Positions 1-6,437 of a stretch of DNA of 11,998 nucleotides are shown piece after piece. The translations under genes were made by a program, and so were the position numbers. Source of the stretch: CAZBQG01 sp964493945. Its GTDB lineage: Bacteria > Pseudomonadota > Alphaproteobacteria > Rhodospirillales > UBA2165. Within the stretch, counting starts at the first letter, position 1. Each line of letters opens with the position of its first letter. The notes under the pieces are model-generated. The model was not told the origin of the DNA and did no database searches. It saw only the letters and a program-made list of their open reading frames with translations. Location of the stretch: NCBI GenBank assembly GCA_964493945.1, contig CAZBQG010000137.1:1-11998 (forward strand), given 5' to 3'.

Positions 1-1452
1 GACGGTAGCCAGAGCATATGGGCATCCTATATCCGCACTGGCATGATTGAGGCCGTGGCCGATGAAATGGAGCAGGCCGGGCTGGATGTGATCGAGGTTC
101 CGGTCATCGGCATCTATTTCAAGAAATTCATCCGCGAGATGAAGGAAGACCCCTGGGACATGGTCCGCATGGTGGCCAAAAAAATGCCGGGTGCGGTCAA
201 GGCCTGCATGACGCCCGCCGGCTTTCATCCCTTCGAGGCGCCGCCGCCCCGGGCGGTGATGGAACTTTTCTTCACCCATCTGGCAGAACTTGGCGGGCTC
301 AGCCGGGCGCAACTGACCTGCAATACCATGGATCAGCTCAAAGGCACCTATCAGTGGCTGGTGCCTTTTTATAAAAGCCTGGGCTTCGAGATCAGCATGG
401 CGCTGTCCTACACCATCTCGCCCCGCCACACCGATGAATATTACGCCGCAAAGACCAAGGAATTACTGCAATTCAAGCCGGACAATATTTATCTTAAAGA
501 CCAGGGTGGGCTGCTGACGCCTGAAACCCTGCGCTCACTTTTGCCGGGCATGATCGAGGCCGCTGGCGATGTGCCCATCGAACTTCATTCCCATTGCACC
601 ACGGGTCTGGCCGATCTGGTCTATCTGGAAGCACTGGAATTGGGTGCGAAGACCCTGCACACCGCCATTCCACCCCTGGCCGAAGCATCGGGTCAGCCTT
701 CCATCTTCAATGTGGCGGCCAATGCCAGAGGGCTTGGCCATTCCACGCATATCGATGAAACGCTTCTACGGTCAGTTTCGGCCAAGCTGACCGCGTTTGC
801 CCAGCAGGAAGGGCTGCCCATCGGCGGGCCCATGCGCTACAGCCAAGCCCAATATGTGCATCAGGTACCGGGCGGGGTGATTTCCAATCTGCGCCACCAA
901 TTGGCCGAACTGAGGCTGAGCGACCGGCTGGACGAAGTGCTGGAAGAAGCCGTCCGGGTGCGGGCCGATATGGGCTATCCCATCATGATCACCCCCCATT
1001 CCCAGTTCGTCGTCACCCAATCGGCCATCAATGTGGCCCAGGGCGAGCGTTACAAAGTAGTGATCGATGAATTGATCTTGTTCGCCATGGGCATCTATGG
1101 CGAGGATTCGGGGGCACCCTGGATGGATCAGAATCTGAAAGACCGGCTTTTGTCCAGCCCCCGGGCGGAAGAACTAAAGTCGCTTGGCAATGCGGACCGC
1201 ATGGATATGTCGGTGGAGGATGTGGCCCGGAAAATGGGCTGGTCGGGCTTGTCCGACGAAGAATTCCTCCTGCGCTATATCATGAAGGGCGAGAGCGAAA
1301 TTCAGGCCATGCGCGATGCCGGCCCGCCCAAGCAATATTTTCACGCTGGGATGCCCCTGGCCAGCCTGCTGGGCGAGCTGGGTGGCGTGCGCTATATCCA
1401 TATGCAGCGGGGAGCGGACAGCCTGATGCTTGAAAACCGGTCCCGGACCTGA
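1..1452 (+). CDS. HMGL-type biotin-dependent carboxyltransferase subunit (2-oxo acid carboxylase / oxaloacetate decarboxylase alpha-like), 5' partial
   Basis: The reading frame is open from base 1, and its first residues (DGSQSIWAS) match the metal-binding D-G-x-Q-S start of the barrel in pyruvate carboxylase, oxaloacetate decarboxylase alpha and transcarboxylase 5S. The true start therefore lies upstream; the first ATG at 43 is internal. Visible active-site elements are the lysine in YLKDQGGLL (codon 496-498), the carbamylated lysine of the family, and the metal ligands in LHSH (586-594). PGGVISNL (871-890) matches the PGGxxTNL loop but has Ser (883-885) where pyruvate carboxylases have catalytic Thr. 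The C-terminal half is the conserved carboxylase (PYC/OADA) domain. The protein ends without a biotinyl domain, so it must use the separate carrier encoded next. It should transfer carboxyl between carboxybiotin and a 2-oxo acid in the cytoplasm. Substrate and direction are uncertain; no membrane decarboxylase subunits are visible. Confidence 0.88.
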   Translation, partial: DGSQSIWASYIRTGMIEAVADEMEQAGLDVIEVPVIGIYFKKFIREMKEDPWDMVRMVAKKMPGAVKACMTPAGFHPFEAPPPRAVMELFFTHLAELGGLSRAQLTCNTMDQLKGTYQWLVPFYKSLGFEISMALSYTISPRHTDEYYAAKTKELLQFKPDNIYLKDQGGLLTPETLRSLLPGMIEAAGDVPIELHSHCTTGLADLVYLEALELGAKTLHTAIPPLAEASGQPSIFNVAANARGLGHSTHIDETLLRSVSAKLTAFAQQEGLPIGGPMRYSQAQYVHQVPGGVISNLRHQLAELRLSDRLDEVLEEAVRVRADMGYPIMITPHSQFVVTQSAINVAQGERYKVVIDELILFAMGIYGEDSGAPWMDQNLKDRLLSSPRAEELKSLGNADRMDMSVEDVARKMGWSGLSDEEFLLRYIMKGESEIQAMRDAGPPKQYFHAGMPLASLLGELGGVRYIHMQRGADSLMLENRSRT

Positions 1453-1472
1453 TGAAATGATAAGAACCTGCC

Positions 1473-1480
1473 AAGGGAGG
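1473..1480 (+). promoter_or_regulatory. Ribosome binding site fixing a TTG start
   Basis: AAGGGAGG lies eight bases before the TTG at 1489. No ATG or GTG in the frame of the carrier protein is better placed, and the N-terminal residues from this TTG resemble the start of AccB-type carriers, so the rare start codon is preferred. Confidence 0.7.
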
Positions 1481-1488
1481 AACGTCAC

Positions 1489-1980
1489 TTGAATGATACC
1501 CTAAGCCCATTGAGCGACGAGGAAGTGCGCCAAGTCGCCGCCCTCGTCGAAACCCTGGAAAATTCAAATTTCGATTTCCTGCAGATGCAGATCGGAGATC
1601 TGAAACTGACTCTGGGCAAAGGAGAGCCACCGGCAATTGGCGCGGCGGCACCCGCACCAGCGGCGGCACCCGCCCCCGCTCCTGCACCAGCACCGGCGGC
1701 AGCAGCACCAGCGCCCGCGGCACATGTGGAAGATGGCACGGTCGCCATCATCGCGCCCATGATGGGGCGGTTTTATGCCCAATCCGAACCGGGCGCCGAT
1801 CCCTTCGTGACGGTGGGGGCGGAAGTCATCGAAGACAGCACCGTAGCCCTTATCGAGGTGATGAAGATGTACACCACCGTGCCCGCCGGGCTGAATGGCG
1901 TGGTCACTGAAATCTGCGTCGAAAATGAGGAAATCATCGAATACGGACAGGTCCTCTTCCGGGTCCGGCCGACGGGCTAG
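1489..1980 (+). CDS. Biotin carboxyl carrier protein, AccB-like
   Basis: A 163-residue carrier protein starting at TTG with a good ribosome binding site. Residues 1-45 form the short N-terminal region of AccB-type carriers. Residues about 49-80 are a flexible Pro/Ala linker made almost only of A and P. Residues 82-163 are the biotinyl domain, with the biotin-accepting Lys126 in EVMKM (codon 1864-1866); the usual motif is EAMKM, so the Val is a mild variation. The segment FYAQSEPGADPF looks like the protruding thumb typical of AccB rather than of pyruvate carboxylase carriers. It sits 36 bases after the carboxyltransferase and 10 bases before the biotin carboxylase. The likely role is to swing carboxybiotin between these two partners. 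It could also serve acetyl-CoA carboxylase, but no AccA or AccD is in the window. The accB symbol is withheld because the partner is not an acetyl-CoA carboxyltransferase. Confidence 0.88.
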   Translation: MNDTLSPLSDEEVRQVAALVETLENSNFDFLQMQIGDLKLTLGKGEPPAIGAAAPAPAAAPAPAPAPAPAAAAPAPAAHVEDGTVAIIAPMMGRFYAQSEPGADPFVTVGAEVIEDSTVALIEVMKMYTTVPAGLNGVVTEICVENEEIIEYGQVLFRVRPTG

Positions 1981-1990
1981 GTTTACGGAC

Positions 1991-3340
1991 GTGGCAATAT
2001 CAAAAGTCCTGATCGCCAACCGGGGCGAGATCGCGGTGCGTATCATGCGCGCCTGTGACGCCATGGGCATCGAAACCGTGCTGGCCATGTCGGATGCGGA
2101 CCGCGACAGCCTGCCGGCGCGCATGGCCGGGCAAACCCTATGCATCGGGCCCGCCAGCGCCGCTCATAGCTATTTGAATTTCGCAGCCGTCACCCAGGCC
2201 GCCCTGGGCACGGGCTGTGATGCGCTTCATCCGGGTTACGGGTTCCTGGCCGAATCCCCCGATCTGGCGGAAGCTTGCGAGAAAAACGGTATCACCTTCG
2301 TCGGCCCCAAGGCGGAACATATGCGCCAGATGGGCAACAAGATCCAAGCCCGCATCCTGGCCGAGGAATGCGGCGTGCCAACGCTTCCCGGATCGGCCAG
2401 GATAGCCAGCCCGGAAGAAGCCGTGGAAGTGGCGGAGCGCATCGGCATGCCGGTCATGCTCAAGGCGGCATCGGGCGGCGGCGGGCGGGGCATGAAAATC
2501 GTTGATGATCTGGCGGAACTACCCAACGTTTTCGCCGCCGCTTCGGCCGAGGCCGGCGCCGCCTTTGGCGATAACACGCTTTATATGGAACGCTTCATCG
2601 CCAATGCGCGTCATATCGAGGTGCAGGTTCTGGGCGATGGGGCGGGCAACGTGATCCATCTGGGGGAGCGGGATTGTTCCTTGCAGCGGCGCCACCAGAA
2701 AATCGTGGAAGAAGCGCCGGCACCCAATGTGGCGGAAGAATTTCGCACCGAAATCCACGCCGCCGCCATCAAGCTCGCCAGGAATATCGGCTACGTCAAT
2801 GCGGGGACCGTGGAATTCATCATGGATCAGGATGCCGGAACCTTTTATTTCCTGGAAATGAACACCCGCATCCAGGTGGAGCATCCGGTGAGCGAAATGA
2901 TCACCGGCTTTGATCTGGTCGCCGAACAGTTCCGCATCGCCGGCGGCGAGGAGTTGCGCCACAGCCAATCGGATGTGACTTTCACGGGGCATGCCATCGA
3001 ATGCCGTCTCAACGCCGAATTGCCGGAGGAAAATTTCCGCCCCACCCCCGGCCTGATTACGGAATGGCAAGCACCGGAGGGGCCCCATATCCGCCTCGAT
3101 ACCCATTGTTATGAAGGCTACAGCGTTCCCATGTTCTACGATTCCATGATCGGCAAGCTGATCGTCCATGGAGCCGACCGCGCCCAGGCATTGGCCCAAA
3201 TAAGTCAGGCCCTGGAGGAATTCAACATATCCGGTATCGGCAACACGCTGGAATTTCTAAAAGTAGTCATGAGCGATAAGGACTTTTCTGCAGGACGGGT
3301 AAATACCAACCTGGTGGAGAAACTTATCCACAAGCTGTAG
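1991..3340 (+). CDS. Biotin carboxylase subunit, AccC-like
   Basis: ATP-dependent carboxylation of the biotin carried by the preceding protein. The start is taken as GTG 1991, giving 449 residues, the usual AccC length, and the classic N-terminus KVLIANRGEIAVRI. The ORF is open further upstream but that stretch overlaps the carrier gene and has no AccC-like sequence. Visible motifs: ATP-grasp lysine 158 followed by the glycine loop SGGGGRGM, the HQKIVEEAP segment with Lys237, and NTRIQVEHPVSE with Arg293 and the bicarbonate/biotin-site glutamate and histidine neighbours. No key residue seems to be missing. The ribosome binding site before GTG is weak and the gap to the carrier gene is only 10 bases, which suggests translational coupling. 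AccC-type proteins look alike whether they serve acetyl-CoA, pyruvate or 2-oxoglutarate carboxylases; the HMGL-type partner upstream argues for a 2-oxo acid enzyme. Confidence 0.9.
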   Translation: MAISKVLIANRGEIAVRIMRACDAMGIETVLAMSDADRDSLPARMAGQTLCIGPASAAHSYLNFAAVTQAALGTGCDALHPGYGFLAESPDLAEACEKNGITFVGPKAEHMRQMGNKIQARILAEECGVPTLPGSARIASPEEAVEVAERIGMPVMLKAASGGGGRGMKIVDDLAELPNVFAAASAEAGAAFGDNTLYMERFIANARHIEVQVLGDGAGNVIHLGERDCSLQRRHQKIVEEAPAPNVAEEFRTEIHAAAIKLARNIGYVNAGTVEFIMDQDAGTFYFLEMNTRIQVEHPVSEMITGFDLVAEQFRIAGGEELRHSQSDVTFTGHAIECRLNAELPEENFRPTPGLITEWQAPEGPHIRLDTHCYEGYSVPMFYDSMIGKLIVHGADRAQALAQISQALEEFNISGIGNTLEFLKVVMSDKDFSAGRVNTNLVEKLIHKL

Positions 3341-3387
3341 CGATCTATGGTTTTTTCTCCTTATTTTCAGGCTTCTGGGGCACATTA

Positions 3388-3403
3388 TGTGATCACCGTC
3401 ACA
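3388..3403 (+). promoter_or_regulatory. CRP-family operator candidate (TGTGA-N6-TCACA)
   Basis: TGTGATCACCGTCACA contains both perfect half-sites of the CRP consensus at the standard six-base spacing. It lies in a 132-base gap after the carboxylase operon, 69 bases before the GTG of the sensor kinase gene. It overlaps a second small palindrome, CACAT-T-ATGTG (3381-3391). The match is directly visible; binding by a CRP/FNR-family regulator is inferred, and no such regulator gene is in the window. Confidence 0.5.
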
Positions 3404-3405
3404 GT

Positions 3406-3421
3406 CGGGACAGGGGTCCCG
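3406..3421 (+). other. Short GC-rich hairpin in the gap before the sensor kinase
   Basis: CGGGAC and GTCCCG form a perfect six-base-pair stem with an AGGG loop. No run of T follows, so it is not a convincing intrinsic terminator. It may be a leader hairpin, a second operator half, or chance. The rest of the 3341-3472 gap holds the CRP-like site, a T-rich patch at 3351-3369 and a ribosome binding site (AGGAGA) before GTG 3473. Confidence 0.3.
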
Positions 3422-3472
3422 TGTTATCACTCTGTCCAAAGCCATGAGACTTGTTAACAGGAGAGACCGTCA

Positions 3473-3886
3473 GTGAGAGGCCAGGACATCCAACAACCCG
3501 ATAACAGCCAAATTCTCGTTCCAGAGAACCCGATTCCCTCCCTTCCCGATCCCCACAAAGCAGAAAACACTCTGCTCGAGATCATCGAGGCAAGTCCCGT
3601 GGCGGTGGGCATCACCGACCGGGAGGGGCGCTTCTTGTTTTGGAACGCAGGCTTCATCAAGCTGGGCCGCCAGGTGAAGGATGAGCGGGGCCAAGCAGAT
3701 TTCAAGCTGTCTCTTCAAAGATCCGGAGCTGGAGGAACGTCTACAAAAGCGCCTGGAGCATTCCCGGCAAGTGCGCAATGTAGAAGTGGAATTGATCGAC
3801 GCATCGGGCGATATCAGTTGGGCCATGCTGACCATGCGCAATATGGAATTCGAAGGCCAGCCTTCCATTCTCATTTGGGTCTATGA
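3473..3886 (+). CDS. N-terminal PAS fragment of the broken sensor kinase
   Basis: This ORF starts at GTG with a good ribosome binding site. Residues about 30-65 (ending GITDREGRFLFWNAGFIKL) are the start of a PAS sensor domain. From roughly residue 80 the translation stops looking like protein of this family, because the real coding continues in the next frame (3681-3896). The last 55 or so residues are therefore frameshift nonsense. Alone it would lack all kinase domains; it is best treated as the 5' part of the pseudogene. Confidence 0.45.
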   Translation: MRGQDIQQPDNSQILVPENPIPSLPDPHKAENTLLEIIEASPVAVGITDREGRFLFWNAGFIKLGRQVKDERGQADFKLSLQRSGAGGTSTKAPGAFPASAQCRSGIDRRIGRYQLGHADHAQYGIRRPAFHSHLGL

Positions 3887-4003
3887 CATCACCTAACTCA
3901 AGCGCCAGGAAGAGGCCCTGCGCGCCGCCAGGTATGAGGCCGAAGAGGCCAACCGGGCCAAGAGCTTCTTTCTGGCCCAGATGAGCCACGAAATCCGCAC
4001 CCC

Positions 4004-5602
4004 ATGAACGGGGTCATGACCATGTCCGAATTGTTGGGCCAGACGGCGTTGGACGAGGAACAGGCCGGCATGAACCGGATTGTCAGGGATTCGTCCAAAT
4101 CCCTGCTCACGGTGATCAACGACATTCGGAATTTCTCCAAGATAGAAGCGGGCAAGATCGAAATAGAAAACAATGGCTTTTCCCTCACAGCCCTGATCAA
4201 CGAAGTGGGCGAACTGCTGACAACGGCAGCCCTGGAAAAGAGCCTGGAGCTTATCCAATTCATCGATCCCGGCCTGCCCGATCATATCGAGGGCGATGCC
4301 AACCGTTTGCGTCAGGTGCTGACCAATCTGATGGGCAATGCCATCAAATTCACCGAAATCGGATATGTAGCCCTGCAAATCACCCAAGGTAAAGAGCCGG
4401 ACGGAGATGACGCGGCCTCAAACCTGATCTTTTCCATCAATGACATGGGCATAGGTCTGACCGAGGAACAGATAGCCAGTCTTTTCCAACCTTTCCAGCA
4501 GGCCGACGCCAGTATTTCCAGGCGCTATGGCGGGGCCTGGCTGGGTTTGGCCATTTCGCGCCAATTGGTGACCCTGATGGGCGGCAAGATTGAAGTCGCC
4601 AGCACTAAAGGCAAGGGATCGTGCTTCTCCTTCGATCTGCCATTTGTCAGGCTGGAAGAACGCCGCCGCTTGATGGACCATGACCTTTCCGGCATTCATA
4701 TCGTGGCAGTGGCCGGGCACGAACCGGCGCGGGTGGCTCTGGAGAGCTATTTCCAATCCCTGGACGCCCAGTGCACCATTGCCCGGAGCGATGGTGACGT
4801 AGTCCGTCAATTGCGGGGCCGCCCGGCGGGGCTGGCTAAAATTGACGCAGTGATCTTTCACGACCTGCCCTTCGAGGCACCCGAGCTTTTGGAATTATTG
4901 GACGAAGACGAAGAATTGGGCGAGGTACCGCTGATCTGCGCCGATCATTCCCATGCCGGGCAGCGGCTGGACCACGGAGCCATGAGGCACCCGGTGATCA
5001 CCTTGCCGCTGCCCTTCAAGCGCGCCCAAATCTGCCGCACGGTGGCCGAACTGGTTGGCCGGTTGAGCCCGGAAGACCGGGAAGGTGGCGTCAGGCGCGC
5101 CGAGGGCCGCCGGGACGATACAAAATTCAGCCCCCCGCCGGTGGACGAAGCCCTTGCTCAAGGTGCCTTGATCCTGGTGGCCGAGGACAACCCCACCAAT
5201 CAGACGGTCATCCGCACCTTGCTTAACCGGTTGGGCTATGCCGCCGAGATCGCCGAAGACGGCCGCCAGGCTTTGGAATGGTTCCAGGCGAAACCCTCCG
5301 GGCTTTTGCTCAGCGATTGCCATATGCCGGAATTGGACGGCTATCAGTTAAGCAGCGAAATCAGCCGCCTCCAGGAAGGGTCGGATAAACGCCTGCCCAT
5401 CGTCGCCCTGACCGCCGATGCCCTGGCCGAAACCAGTGATCGCTGCCTCGAAGCGGGCATGGACGGTTATCTGGCCAAGCCGGTGAATATCGCCGATCTG
5501 GACAACACCATCCAACACCGGCTGCCTCAGGCTGCCGGCTTCAGGCGCCCGGCCGAAGCGCAGAAGCCGGCTCTTGTCAGCCAGTCTGTCCCAGCCGCCT
5601 AG
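4004..5602 (+). CDS. Kinase ATPase-pseudoreceiver-receiver fragment of the broken hybrid kinase
   Basis: A 532-residue open stretch beginning just after the phosphoacceptor His box, which is in another frame. It has the rest of the HisKA dimer helix, then a HATPase domain with the N box (LRQVLTNLMGNAIKFTE) and a DMGIGL G1-type box. The later G2 box reads GGAWLGLAIS (codons 4535-4540) where GGTGLGLAIS is usual, which may hurt ATP binding. Residues about 225-355 resemble a receiver fold without its acidic pocket. Residues about 388-505 are an intact receiver: acidic Glu394/Asp395, phosphoacceptor Asp438 (5315-5317), Thr in ALTADA and Lys492. The ATG at 4004 is an internal methionine with no ribosome binding site, so independent expression is doubtful; without the His box it could not autophosphorylate. 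Confidence 0.6.
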   Translation: MNGVMTMSELLGQTALDEEQAGMNRIVRDSSKSLLTVINDIRNFSKIEAGKIEIENNGFSLTALINEVGELLTTAALEKSLELIQFIDPGLPDHIEGDANRLRQVLTNLMGNAIKFTEIGYVALQITQGKEPDGDDAASNLIFSINDMGIGLTEEQIASLFQPFQQADASISRRYGGAWLGLAISRQLVTLMGGKIEVASTKGKGSCFSFDLPFVRLEERRRLMDHDLSGIHIVAVAGHEPARVALESYFQSLDAQCTIARSDGDVVRQLRGRPAGLAKIDAVIFHDLPFEAPELLELLDEDEELGEVPLICADHSHAGQRLDHGAMRHPVITLPLPFKRAQICRTVAELVGRLSPEDREGGVRRAEGRRDDTKFSPPPVDEALAQGALILVAEDNPTNQTVIRTLLNRLGYAAEIAEDGRQALEWFQAKPSGLLLSDCHMPELDGYQLSSEISRLQEGSDKRLPIVALTADALAETSDRCLEAGMDGYLAKPVNIADLDNTIQHRLPQAAGFRRPAEAQKPALVSQSVPAA

Positions 5603-5962
5603 CCCATTAGCGAGACGGAGGAGCCAACCGTTCTGGATCTGGCTTATTTCACAGAGCTTCTGGGGCCCTCCAGCGGCATGCTGGTGCCCATGCTGGAACA
5701 ATTCGTCACCTCCACCCAGCCCATTATGGATCAATTGATGAAGGCCCTGGCGGATGAGAATTTCGCAGATGCGAAAAAGGCAACCCATGCCAGCGCCGGA
5801 TCGGCCAAAACCGCCGGCGCCACGCAATTTGCCGAAATCTGCGGCGCCGTGGAAAAGGGCATACACGAAAATGACTTGGACGAAGTGCGGGTCCGAACCC
5901 CGCAAATCGAGCCGGCCTTTGACCGGGTGAGCGGCGAGATCGAAGGACTAAAAGTTTCATGA
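5603..5962 (+). CDS. Hpt phosphotransfer domain, cut off from the kinase by an in-frame stop
   Basis: It lies in the same frame as the upstream receiver and is separated only by TAG 5600-5602. The stretch PTVLDLAYFTELLG opens a typical Hpt helix bundle, and HASAGSAKTAGA carries the phosphoacceptor His (5786-5788). The first ATG in frame is 5678, which would drop the first helix; no good start codon lies between 5603 and 5678, although a GGAGGAG stretch is present at 5617-5623. The most likely history is that it was the C-terminal domain of the hybrid kinase. If expressed alone from 5678, it would be a 94-residue stand-alone Hpt that could pass phosphate to the receiver protein encoded 38 bases downstream. 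Confidence 0.6.
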   Translation, partial: PISETEEPTVLDLAYFTELLGPSSGMLVPMLEQFVTSTQPIMDQLMKALADENFADAKKATHASAGSAKTAGATQFAEICGAVEKGIHENDLDEVRVRTPQIEPAFDRVSGEIEGLKVS

Positions 5963-6000
5963 ATACAGGGCAATAAAGTTAAACGGAAGAGGAGAGAAAA

Positions 6001-6432
6001 ATGAATAGCAGCGTCACGTCATCGGATACTGAAATGGATTTTTCGAGCTACCGGGCATTGATCATCGACGATGTGCCTTTCATCCGCCCGATCGTCGTCT
6101 CATTGCTCAACCACATGGGATTCGCCCAGGTCGAGGAGGCCGAGGACGGAGAAAGCGCCATGCGGGTCAATCAGACCTGCCTGCCCAATCTGATCGTCTG
6201 CGACGTGAAAATGGAGCCGGTGGGCGGTTTGGATTTCCTTCGGTCCATCCGCGACAAGGATCATGTGAATAATTCGGATGCTGCCTTTGTCTTTCTCTCC
6301 CAGCATACGGATGCGGAGACCATCGAAAAAGCACTCAAGCTGGGCGTCGATGCCTTTGTGGTCAAGCCGCTATTTTTTGCGTTATTGAAAGAAAGGGTCG
6401 AATTCGCCATGAACCGTTACTGCTCGGCTTAA
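6001..6432 (+). CDS. Single-domain response regulator (CheY-like receiver)
   Basis: A 143-residue protein with one receiver domain and no output domain. Acidic pocket Asp23/Asp24 (IIDDVPFIRP), phosphoacceptor Asp68 (VCDVKM), the switch Ser100 (VFLSQH, where Thr or Ser is normal) and Lys122 (VVKP) are all present, so it should be phosphorylatable. ATG 6001 is supported by an AGAGGAGAG ribosome binding site. It follows the Hpt part of the hybrid kinase by 38 bases and is likely its cognate receiver in a phosphorelay, or a diffusible partner in signalling; the target is unknown. Unlike the kinase, it shows no lesion. Its stop is five bases from the stop of the convergent iron-sulfur gene. Confidence 0.88.
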   Translation: MNSSVTSSDTEMDFSSYRALIIDDVPFIRPIVVSLLNHMGFAQVEEAEDGESAMRVNQTCLPNLIVCDVKMEPVGGLDFLRSIRDKDHVNNSDAAFVFLSQHTDAETIEKALKLGVDAFVVKPLFFALLKERVEFAMNRYCSA

Positions 6433-6437
6433 GGAAT

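Larger units (their letters stand above)
3473..5962 (+). pseudogene. Hybrid sensor histidine kinase (PAS-HisKA-HATPase-receiver-Hpt) broken by two frameshifts and two stops
   Basis: Read across three lesions plus one further stop, this is one soluble hybrid kinase. GTG 3473 with AGGAGA upstream opens a PAS domain. The frame then slips near 3700-3720, where KDERGQADFKLS continues as LFKDPELEERL one frame over. That frame hits TAA at 3894-3896 inside the usual DIT-x-LK junction, continues as a coiled coil to the phosphoacceptor box MSHEIRTP (His codon 3987-3989), and loses one base at about 4002, so that MNGVM resumes at 4004. A HATPase domain, a pseudoreceiver and a receiver follow to TAG 5600-5602. 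In the same frame beyond that stop lies an Hpt domain ending at 5962. With this many lesions the gene is either decayed or carries sequencing or assembly errors. No transmembrane segment is visible, so its signal would be cytoplasmic. Confidence 0.75.

Noticed and set aside
1..1452. HMG-CoA lyase or isopropylmalate synthase
   Set aside because: The barrel has the KDQGGLLTP lysine of carboxyltransferases, is followed by the conserved carboxylase C-terminal domain, and is next to biotin carrier and biotin carboxylase genes.
1280..1760. Minus-strand frames with Ala/Gly or Arg-rich repeats
   Set aside because: These are shadows of the Pro/Ala linker codons in the biotin carrier gene, not real proteins.
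2519..3199. 226-residue open frame on the minus strand
   Set aside because: It is antisense to the biotin carboxylase, whose active-site motifs are intact throughout this stretch.
3316..3360. GGAGAAA pairing with TTTCTCC around the end of the biotin carboxylase gene, with a T6 run
   Set aside because: The stem is AT-rich with a loop of about 31 bases and the T run is part of the stem, so it is not a credible intrinsic terminator.
3990..4010. Programmed frameshift in the sensor kinase
   Set aside because: There is no slippery heptamer or stimulatory structure at ACCCCATGAAC, and the gene also has unrelated stops and another shift, so decay or sequence error is simpler.
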